Origin: Neelides folsomi
Taxonomy: Eukaryota; Arthropoda; Collembola; Neelipleona; Neelidae
Assembly: GCA_034687125.1 (NCBI GenBank)
Contig: JAQGBZ010000192.1
Span: 56,321 to 120,320, forward strand
DNA: 64,000 nucleotides
Reading direction: 5' to 3'
The notes beneath the pieces are model-generated. The model did not search any database. It saw nothing but the letters and a program-made list of their open reading frames with translations, and was not told where the DNA came from. Positions 12,801 to 22,946 of this stretch are shown one piece after another. Position numbers and translations under genes: made by a program. Position 1 is the first letter of the stretch. Every line of letters begins with the position of its first letter.

Positions 12801-14862
12801 CTCGAAGATCTCTTTTTGCTTCGGAGATGAGTCAAAATGAAAGCCACAGCTGTGGGGCCTTCCCATATTTATTTATAAATCTTGGCCGACCTGAAGACCC
12901 ACCAAATCGAGATTCATATAAACTATACACTCTTCATATTACTATATAAACTAAATATGTATCATATATTACATATATGACCCCTTCCCACTCCCTGATA
13001 GTGGAACAAGGAGACGCCGCGGGTGTTTTGTCGGTCGGATCTGCGGAGGCATATTTGGGTCGGTGTGAGTCGTGAAGTTGTTAATTGAAGGAATCAGAGG
13101 TGAATCGATCTCATTTCCCTGATTGAGTCACGCAAAGGAGCCTTCACAGTCAAGATCAATAATTCCAACTGACAGCGACAAATGTCTTCTAATAATATCT
13201 CTTTTACCAATTTCAGAGAAATTACTTCATTGCATTACCAATAACTTTCAATGTTCAAGAAAACATAGGATTTTAAAATATGTAAAATTTTAATATAAAT
13301 GTCGATTGCTTAAATTAATCAATCAACTTTTATTATTATTTACATTGTTATGCTTATATAGTCAAAATTGATGTTTATTATAATGTTTAAATCAATAATT
13401 TAACATTTTATTAAATATTTCCCTCCTCTTTAATGTATATTTAAGTAGAGAGGAATTGTAATCATGATACATTTACTCCCTGGTCTATAATTTCCTAATT
13501 GCACTTTACTCTCACGTATTTGAAATTCGAAAATAATTGTCATTAAAGGAAAAGAAAAGTCGTTTGTTTAAATGCCTTATGGCTTCCAAGCACGCGAGTC
13601 TTTTATAAGTATGCATTATAAGTCATTATTCCCACATTATTCTATTCCCGTGAAGTCAGAGATGCCTCGCACATATGAACCTATACTGTGTACATATACC
13701 ATATGTATACCTATGTACGTATGTATGTACTATTTATGTGTATACTATACTTTATACTCAAACCCTGTCACATTCATATGTGAACAAAAAATAGATCGTG
13801 TGTACTTTACATATCTATCTTACATATGTCATAATTAGCTTGAAATATTGGACATTGAAATATATAAAGTACATTTATTAATCAAATACTTATAAGGATC
13901 AAGAATAATAATGATAAGTATATATCTTAGAATATTACCTACAAATGGTAATAAATATAATATTTGTACATACTGATATTTACTAATTTTATACTATTCC
14001 TGATAGATAGAATTGTTTACAAATGTTTAAGCTAAACTTACATATAGAAATCATTTAAATGTTTTTAATATAGGTAATCCAATCTACAAAGTTTGTAGTT
14101 CAAAACTGCTCTCTTTCTCAATTGAATGTTTGTAAGTGAATTTGTGAGATCTCTCTTGTTCGCCGATAGAGAGATTGTGAGTCTTTGATGCGTGGACATT
14201 GCGTCACTTCACCCATGAGAGAGATGCGTTGTGAAAGCTGAGGCTGTCAATTTCCCTTTCAATTTTCCTACACATTCTAGAAGGAAGGGATCAAGTGCCT
14301 CTTTGCACACGGCACATTTCCCCCCAAACTCTCTTGGCAAGAGTTGGCCCATCGACCACCCACCATCTAAAATAATCATGGCCCATTGCTCGACAATTGA
14401 CATTACAAGAATAGTTGGTCGGCTCATTGCATCACGGTTTGTAAAATACTCAAAACTTGAATCGGTTACTTCATCCTCCCATTTTGATTGCCCATTTTCA
14501 ATTAAACCCAATTTGATTAATTTAAATGTATTAATGAAAAAATTTAGGTATATTTACATAAGATATATTGAATGTTTAATAATGTAAATAGAGTTATATA
14601 TTAGTTTTTTGTACCAAGGATGGGTTGACTTGTAATCTGATAGTATTTATGATAGTGGGGCTGGATGGCCTGAGGGTGAGGCTATTGGCAAAAAGTGATC
14701 CAAGTGAATGAAAAGTGAGTCTAAGAGAATCTGTGTATGTAGAGATAGATGATGTAGTGATAATATGTATAGGATAGAGAATTACAGGTAAAAACGAGAG
14801 ACGGCGACGAGGATCAGTTCACGGCGGATGAAAAATAAGTTCGCCGCAGGAACTCAATAACC
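9813..14862. promoter_or_regulatory. Non-coding block downstream of Pax3/7 copy 1 with GC-rich islands
   Basis: Five kb without a recognised exon. GC-richer islands stand out at about 10220-10690, 11110-11520, 12480-13170 and 14110-14510, separated by AT-rich DNA with TATGTA-type runs. The islands hold several open frames on both strands, none with a family match, acceptor/donor support or a homologue in the other Pax3/7 unit. TAATTA-type homeodomain cores occur within the 12.7-kb island. I interpret the islands as candidate cis-regulatory DNA by composition and context only. Confidence 0.4.
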
Positions 14863-14972
14863 CATTAGCGTTCCTCTGTAATTATCCATAATCATGTGAG
14901 ACTGAAATCATCATAAATTCGAGTTTTTCATTTTTATATCAAGTCTCATTAGATCCGCATGATCTTTGGATT
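14863..14972. promoter_or_regulatory. Duplicated non-coding element A, copy 1
   Basis: A 110-bp segment starting CATTAGCGTTCCTCTGTAAT and ending with GATCCGCATGATCTTTGGAT. It matches 28275-28384 end to end on the same strand, with long shared blocks at both ends and a more divergent middle. It contains TAATTA and TAATC cores typical of homeodomain sites. It lies 2.4 kb beyond the stop codon of Pax3/7 copy 1, the same side as copy 2 of the element relative to its gene. Retention with non-coding changes suggests an enhancer; this is inference. Confidence 0.75.
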
Positions 14973-15212
14973 TATCGAGTCTCGGCGACACCTCGATCCA
15001 ATTTCCCATCGCCAGCGAGGAAGGATGGGAAAGAGGGCTATTATTGTGGGGCTCATTATTATGATTGCCGGAGAGTCTTATAGTACGTCGACAATGGCGG
15101 AGCCTCGAGGGTTTATCACACTTAACGTCCGTGGTTCCTGGTCCTGTCCCGCCCGGTCCCGGCCCGCCACTCACTTCGGAACGATCCAAGAACCCAACTT
15201 GGGCCGAGGGAG
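14973..15212. other. Spacer between elements A1 and B1
   Basis: About 240 bp of moderately GC-rich DNA. Apparent open frames here run on both strands and are not supported by splice sites. No clear counterpart was found in the corresponding 1.8-kb spacer of the other unit. Confidence 0.4.
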
Positions 15213-15328
15213 GCTAATGGGCATAGAGAATGGGCATGCAGAAATGGTTTAATCGACTCCTTTCGCACTCATTATTCGCCTCGCGTCTCTAATCCCCTTG
15301 AAATCCCCATTCTTCTCTTCTTAATCAG
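15213..15328. promoter_or_regulatory. Duplicated non-coding element B, copy 1
   Basis: A roughly 115-bp segment that begins GCTAATGGGCATAGAGAA and matches 30171-30310 on the same strand. The strongest block is TGGTTTAATCGACTCCTTTC followed by GCACTCATT; GCGTCTCTAATCCC and a terminal TCTTAATCA-like block are also shared. Copy 2 has two short insertions. TAAT cores recur throughout. It is 1.9 kb 3' of Pax3/7 copy 1. An enhancer role is inferred from paired retention. Confidence 0.75.
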
Positions 15329-17345
15329 TCGAAGGAAGATCGGAGGTTGGGGGAGGTTGGTAGTGGACACGCTGTCCCGCGTTCCCACAAACACCAGCTG
15401 CCTCATAAATCCACCCGGGGCGGACACATGTCTCGCTCCAAATCGCCCGTCACTTCCGACCCCGCACACGTGCCGGCTCAAATTCCACCGAAACAACATA
15501 TCGGAATACCCGCGGACAAATTTTTTGACAACATGATTTGTAAACAGAGGTCAATTTTATGTTTATCTTATTACAATACCGAAAGATTACATCCATGTAA
15601 TACTACATGTTGTTCCTACATACTTTTCTTTATTGGAACAGAAAACAATTAAGGTATATACCTAATATAATATAAGTACACATATCTGTACTTTATGTAT
15701 ACAAATATTGTAAAGTATTCATAAATATATATACCTATGTATATTACTTGTAGTTCAATTTCTGTATGCATTGAGATCTAGTCTCGAAATTATCCATAGA
15801 AGTGCAAATAGATACTATATGTATTTATATACAGTATGGTATGTATGTATACAATATGGTATTAGAGTTTTGATTTTTGTAGGATGTAATTTATGGTTCT
15901 CTTTGAAAGAAATATAAAAAATGGTTAGTACTATAAGTAATAGTACAATTGAGAAATATTCATACTCCTACACTACTACATATATCCACATATACCTATA
16001 GTTCATGGTTCAGTTCCACTCATAATGATGTGGGAGAATGACGTGAGCAAAGGAAGAGATATTAGAGCACAGAGATGCATATACTTAATATTATATATTA
16101 TGGTAGTTCCATTATAATAATAATGTACGTTAAGTATATTTAGTATACTAAGTATATTTCCCCACGGAATGGAGCAACAGGTGCAGTGATCCATAATGGC
16201 GTAGGTTGGAATTGGTTCTGAGGAGGGCGTCCATTGTCGCGACTGGCCCAAGAGGAAACGGCTCCCACAATGGGGAATGATAAAGGGGATATGAGGATGG
16301 AAAGTATCGGACACGCCTGAGGAGTCGCCCGGTTGTCTTCATGGAAGCTTCACCGCATTTCTCATCCAGCGATCCGGAGGAAGAGCCTTCTGTCCCACGA
16401 CCAACCTCCACTCGTGGGATCCTCTCAAAAACATCCACCCAACCCAATTGAGCCTTCACCAAAAAATCCACAATTGGCTTGACCATCGATGGCTAAAAGC
16501 GTCTGACACAGTTGGGCCAACATCTCAATTGAACCTCCAAGCGCCACACGTCGCTTCCTCGGCCGCATTCGCACATGAAATAAGGAGGAAACATTTTCTG
16601 CTTTCTTAACATGTAATAATGAAAACCAATTTCACCTCGCTCGCTCCAAAATTCTTTAGAATAAAATGACATTGGGGAGGAGTTGAAGACGATTTATTTC
16701 ATTTCGACCAACACACCAAGTAAGAGTTAGAATGAAAGTCTTAGACGCACTTGGGAAGAAAACAATTTAAAAGAGAAGGAGGAAGCTAAAACACTAAATA
16801 CATATAAAACAAAGGGAGATTCCAAATATTCAAAATTATTTCTCCGACGAGAGAAATTGTAAACTTAAGATAAATTAATGCTTTAACGACGATAAAATTT
16901 ACACCACTACAACATACACGTTTTAAGTAATATATATTAAACACACACATTTTAAGTAATATATAGTAAACATATATCTTATGTATTACACCTATTTATA
17001 TAGTACTTTGCACATTTTTATAAACATTTTTCATATAGCATTCTAAGCTTCTAAACACAACTCGAGTCAATATACAAATGGTAGGAACAATATTTAGAAT
17101 ATTTTTATGTGAATATGAAAAAGAATTCACTCATTCTGCACAGGTTATGTCCGTTTACTGGTAAAGTTACGAAGCTAATAATACGTTAAATTTACAAATA
17201 CTGTAGGTGTATTTACCTTAACTATAATACATACATAGGTATTAGGAAAACATTATATTATGATGAAAACATTATATTAATGATGAAAACAGTATTATAT
17301 TTATTAGTATGAAAACACGTAAATATATATAACGAGATTGTGCCC
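15329..17345. promoter_or_regulatory. Non-coding DNA immediately 3' of Pax3/7 copy 1
   Basis: Contains a GC-rich tract to about 15510, an AT-rich stretch at 15520-16140, an island at about 16150-16800 and an AT-rich segment up to the stop codon. The last several hundred bases probably hold the 3' UTR. No exon was recognised. Confidence 0.35.
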
Positions 17346-20300
17346 TTAATACCAAGAGTAGAACTGATGATGACGCGGTCCCACAGGTCCCATTAGTCCG
17401 GAAGAGGAATACGAGGGCGGAGCGAGGGCTGAGGTCATCGACGGCCGGGAAGCGAGAGTTCCCCAAGACTCGTCTTGGATCGGTTGGTGATTTGGAACTC
17501 CATACCCGCCCACTTGTGCATTTCCGACCTGAGAACGAAAAGGAGTTTGACCTCAGTTTGGAATAACTCCCACTCTGGCTCCGATTCTCGGAAAAGGGCA
17601 AATTTCCAGCCCTCGTGGTAGGAGAGAAATTTGCCCATTGATGGGGGAGAGTCTCCACAGGTAAATGGGCGGAACATGGTGGAATAATTGAGCGAGGGAG
17701 GGAGAAGACAAAAGGGAAAGTGGAGTGTGTGGCAAGAGGTTGGCTCCCTCGACAGCTCCAAGGAATCGGGTTGTAAGAGGAATTGAAATTCGTGTCGCCA
17801 CACCGAATCAATCCTTTTCTCAATGGGATTTAGCCGTAATTTGAGGATGAGGGGCGGAAGAATGAAACCATGCAGTTTCGGCAGAATCCAACTCTCAACA
17901 TCCATTTACCAAACCGGTCCGTGAGTCGGAAGAAGAGGAAAAACATACATTCTCTGAAACGTCGTGGCTCACCTGTGGCGATAGGAGGGACCCTGGTGAA
18001 GACGAGTATGCGGAACTCATAAGGGAATTCCCGAGGCTCACGTACGAAGCGGGACTGCTGGTTACTGGTGGAGATCCCATTCCGTTCCCTCCATTCCGAC
18101 CCATGTCAACGGGCATTGACATGGAGGCCATGGAGGAAGAAATGGCTGAAGACACGGTCGGAGGCCCAGAAGGAGATGAGCTATACAGCGATCCGCCTTC
18201 TCCTGGACAACCAAAAATATTCAGTTCCAAACAAATATCATCAAATTTGCAAAATACCAAAAATGAACTGAACAGTTAAATTCTTTTATAGAAGGAAACT
18301 GGCAGGAAATGTTAATCAAAAAATAAGCATGAAGGAAAATGTCATTTCAAAAATGATTGAATGACTCACCTTGTGCTGTGGATCCGAAGTGAGATTCCGG
18401 GAGACTGTGGTGATGCGGATGGTGTGGGATAACTCCATAGGAAGATGTGGAGGCGGGATAAACTGGAAGCCCCATTCCAAGACCGTTATTATTCCCATAG
18501 CTTCCTCCTCCACTTGAGATCTGTTTCCGAAGACGAGCTCTCCGATTACTGAACCAAACCTATTTAAATATAAATTCATTTAATATTTATCTTTATCCCT
18601 TATACTCAAAAGATAAAAGTATGAATCCAGAACGATGATTTACATATGCGTTTAAACTACAATATGATAAATATGATATACCTAACTGTACACGATAAAT
18701 GATAAGTATGGTATATATCCTACATATGATAAACTGAGTAGTATATGCCTGTTAAAAGACGATGATTTTATAATTTTGGAATTTTAGTACTAACCATTTC
18801 AATTGAACAACTTATGAATATCCCCTACCAGCTAAACGCCCTATTTATGTGTGATCGATTAATGGAGGGATTTGATCATCCCACGTGTTGTAATAGAGGT
18901 GTGATGAGTAATTGAGTCGGTGAGGAGTATTGATGTCTTGAGGAGTGTGGGAATCAATTGTCATTGTTTGGAGTCAAATTCCATTTAAAGGCCTGGGGAG
19001 GTGGTGTCTATTGAGGCAGCCACCAGCAGCTCACCGAGTCGACGGGCCAATCTCGGAAACAACGGAGGAGGAGGCCCATTCACTCGGCCCCTTTGTCGTC
19101 GACTGTGAGAACTCGCACAGTGGGAAAAGGGACCTGGGGAATGCGAAACTCAAGTTGAGTCATCATACTCATTACCCGGGCCTTCGCCAACAGACCCATT
19201 TACTAAGTCTTACATACTACATATGTCTGTATGTATTATATAAATGTATGTAATATAGTTTGGTGTTGTGATGGTATTGGATGAATCCCAGGTTCCTCAT
19301 TTTCCTCATTAAAAGGACAACAATGACTTGCAAGTGGAAGACGGCTGGCCTAAACTCACCCACACCATTGGAGTCATAGGTGCTCCGATGAGCCTCGCAG
19401 CCTTTTCCCACAAAAGAACAAAGAAGGGGTGCTACCTGAATTCGGGCCTCGGTGAGCTTCGTCCGTTGAGCCAACTCCTCGCGGGTGTAAATGTCTGGAT
19501 ACTGAGTCCGCTCAAAAGCCTTCTCCAACTCGTCCAGCTGGTGGGCTGTGAAAGTGGTCCGACTCCGTCTCTGCTTCCGTTTCAGCGGAATCCCGGGTTC
19601 GGATTCGCAATCGCTCCCTTCGCTACTCTTATCTCCTACCATATTAGACATCCATCGGGTGTTATTAATTCCATAATTCCAGGTACTTTAGTATATGGGT
19701 GGGAGTTGGCTAACAGGATGGGATGTTTGGAGTCTCGATGTCGACCGCCCCTTCACTTTATTTACAGAAGTGACAACGAATGGATTTCCCACCAGAGACG
19801 GAGGGAGGAATGCGCGGCGGAGGCTGACGGGTACAAATGCGAGTTGGCCCTTTCCCAGCCCATTGGGTTCGTTCTCATGAAAGGCCGCCGCCGTGGAGCG
19901 GCTCTTGTAATTATCAAACCTGGCAAACTCTCCTTCCTTCAAATTTATTATTTGGGGGAAAAAGTGGATTTAATATACAAGGTCTGTATGTGGGGGATTG
20001 GATGATGTTACGTATATGGGCTTCCTCGTACCTCATAATTGAAATCTCATTAGATCGCTCGATCGCATGATCAACATTCATTTAACAAAATCATCTCTAA
20101 ATTGTAACCTGTCTTCTTCGTATTACATCAAGGGCTCGGGGATAATCACTAAAGGTTTTTTACAACTCTTCTCACATCATACACAAGAGGAGCCTTGGAG
20201 GACTTGTGATCTTTTAATACGAGCATTTGTTATATTCTATGCCTCAGTGGATCTGTGCGAACGTTATGGAAAGCTTCCACCTGAATTCCGACGGATCTTT

Positions 20301-22946
20301 ATGGGAATTGCAAAAGGGGAAATTTTCATTTTTAGAAAGCGAGGTCCATTGACAAATCCTCTATTAGCAATAATGCCATTGCCTCATTGTATTTTGAGAA
20401 AGCAGGGAGCAATCTTTAGTGAATACATAATTGGGAATTATCAACAAGGTTCTCATTTCAATTGAATGGACGTCCTGTGAGGATGTAAATGGTTCTTACC
20501 GTCAAGAACTTTCTTGTCCTCGTCGCCCTCTCGACCCCGAAGGAGGCGGGAAATGGCCGAGACAGAAGGAGCCGTCGTTCGGTCGCAAATGCCTTCTTTG
20601 ACCAGCCTGCAGGAGAAACGAGACTTCATCACCCCTTCCTCTACTCTATGAGACCAATTGAGAAACGGAGCCATTGAAACCCAAGTAATTGTAATTATAT
20701 TATCCTACTATTCAGCAGCGACCCTTGCTCCAATATAGAATAGGGCTAATCCACCATAACCCAATGGAATAATCCTTTTATGAAGCAGAGGAGCAGTAAA
20801 GTTTTCAATCACAGCATAAAGATCATTAGCGCTCAATCACCCTGTCGTAAGCAAATTATCTAATATGTTGGGTGGAAACCAGACCTGTCTCGAATTTCCC
20901 ATGAAAAGATTTCCGGATTTTCCCCTTTGTATTCTTCGATTCTTTTTTCCACATCGGGAGTTGCGACCTTCGGCTTGGAACCGCCGATGACCCCCGGTCG
21001 GATGCTCCCCGTTTCCTGATATCGGTTCAGGATTTTTGAGACGCAGCCGTGGGAGACGCGGAGTTGGCGGGAAATAACGCACGGTCGGACTCCCGCCGCG
21101 GCCATTTCTACAATCTTGAGCCGGATGTGATTTGGCAAAGGGCGGCCGTTTATGAACACGCCGCCGAGTTGATTCACTCGTCCCTGACCTGTTGGAAAGA
21201 ATCTTGTAACTATTTGGTAAATGATGGCAAAAACATGAACCGAAAGGTTATCAAGGAGATAAGAAGAAAGTGTCGAACAAATGACTTTGTAAGAGAAACA
21301 AAAGAGAGTGAGGTGGAGATGAGGGCAAAGGTCAAGAGTCGATTCTCCTCCTCTTCAACCCTTGTCAATCCCTCCTTCTTCACAGTTATTTACAACCGAG
21401 AGTTGATAATTTTTACGGCACTAAACTTTACTCCTCTCTCCATTCATTTTGACCTTTAGAGTTCCTCGTGTTTCTTCGAGCTTCTCGACCTCTTTGAAAG
21501 AAACCCTACGCATTTCTCAATTTGCTGTGACAATTAAATGGCTCTTTCACTCAATCATCGAAGCCCATTAAGATTCATTTAATTATGACATGTTTCTTCA
21601 AATCCCAAATCATATTTCATACTTGTCAGCTTCACTCTTTCCAACTATGTATTTGTATAGATAAATATGTAAAAGAGCTTTTATCTTTCGAGCCAAATAA
21701 TGTAAACATATCCCATTGCTTTTAATGATGATTTGTTAATTATTATCTCAATAATCATCATAAGAACTAGATATTCTTACATATTCTAGTATTGTACTAC
21801 CCTATAGATTTAATATACAATCATAAAGATAAAAATTCCTACTTGTTTAAATTCACTTATTCTTGTAGTAAAAATCTACTTTTAAGTTCAAATTTCCTAA
21901 ATGGATACTTAACATTAACATGAAAGTCAATAACTAAATAAATAAATGTATTAACAGCTCCAGTTTACACATCGTTATTATGAATGGGAAACGCTGACTG
22001 ATATTTTCCAAAATGTTGAATAAAAAATTATTTTGTGTACGAGTACATCATGTGCTTGTTCTGAACAAGTGTTGATTGTGAGTTCCCTCTGATCTTCCTC
22101 CAAGTGTATAGACCATTGTGTTGAGTCTGGGTATAGGGATTTGAAAGGGATCAGACGGTGGAACGTGAGAGAGAGTTCTGACTCACAACTTCTGACGTCT
22201 CTCTCAAAGGCTCGAAAAGAGAGTTTCATTTACAACCCGGGTCCCTTTTTATTGCACCCAATTTGGTCTGAGTGTCCGAGCGGAGATAGCTGACCGTCGT
22301 TTCCAAATTCCCTCTCTTTCCTTTTCCTATTAAACCCTCATGACCCGTGAAATCCTCGTTTACGGCTCTCAATAAATCAATGGCTCGTTATTGTTCCACC
22401 TTCTTCGCTTGTCAACCCTTCCTTTGACCTCTGAGCGCCTCATCGTCTTCCTACTAATGTCCCAATTACTCTCTCATCACTCACTCACCCATTCTAATTA
22501 TTCAGAGGACCTGTTGCTCTCTTAAACTTCCCAGCCTTAAACATTCCATACAAATTACATATTACACCAATATTACACCAATGTACAAATGTACACTTCT
22601 AAAAGTAAATATGCAAAACACTACACTAAATATAAAAAACAAAATATTAAATATATATAAAACTAATACTGAATGTGAATATATAAAATTACTAAATATA
22701 CAAAACACAATATTACTAAATAGAATATCTTTTATATATAATTGTAAAAATAATTGTAAAATACAATTTGAGTCTTTAAATAAGAAAAACATTAAATTCA
22801 ATAGAACAGAAAACTCTGATTATTATAATTATTTTAAATATTGTAGAATTGTGAGGGAAAAAAGGGAAAGTGAATGTTTTAATTTTACCTTGAAATGGAT
22901 ATCCAGCAAAACAGGGCCTCATCATGGCGATATTGGTGACTGTCAT
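17346..22946 (-). CDS. Pax3/7: Pax3/7 transcription factor (gooseberry/pairberry type), copy 1
   Basis: Seven exons (22889-22946, 20885-21188, 20500-20606, 19436-19635, 18370-18559, 17973-18202, 17346-17528) give 423 aa. Residues 1-19 are [19 protein letters not shown]. The paired domain spans about 20-147 ([19 protein letters not shown] at the start). A paired-class homeodomain spans 178-237 with Ser at position 50 (residue 227) and the usual intron between homeodomain residues 46 and 47. The C-terminus is Ser/Gly/Pro-rich and ends QFYSWY. In arthropods these nuclear DNA-binding factors pattern segments and neuroectoderm. No recognisable octapeptide lies in the short linker. The exon 2 donor is a weak GTCTGG. 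Tandem paralogue lies 9 kb further right, upstream on this strand. Confidence 0.97.
18560..19435. other. Intron 4 of Pax3/7 copy 1, with an internal GC-rich island
   Basis: An 876-bp intron splitting the homeodomain. In the paralogue the same intron is only 63 bp (33320-33382). A GC-richer block lies at about 18830-19200. The size difference means the block was gained here or lost in copy 2; an intronic regulatory element is possible. Confidence 0.4.
20045..20072. promoter_or_regulatory. Partial third copy of an element A motif in intron 3 of Pax3/7 copy 1
   Basis: The sequence TCTCATTAGATC, seven extra bases, then CGCATGATC resembles TCTCATTAGATCCGCATGATC in element A1 (14944-14964). It lies in intron 3 (19636-20499) on the same strand. 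The match is short, so chance or a shared factor-binding grammar are both possible. Confidence 0.35.
21189..22888. other. Intron 1 of Pax3/7 copy 1
   Basis: A 1.7-kb intron with a GC-richer part near exon 2 and at about 22080-22500, and AT-rich DNA elsewhere, including 22560-22850. No exon was recognised. Intron 1 of copy 2 has a similar length (1624 bp) but no long matching block was noticed. Confidence 0.4.

Noticed and set aside
19328-20005. 225-codon + strand open frame
   Set aside because: It is antisense to the homeodomain exon of Pax3/7 copy 1 (19436-19635) and continues into introns on both sides; no independent protein features.
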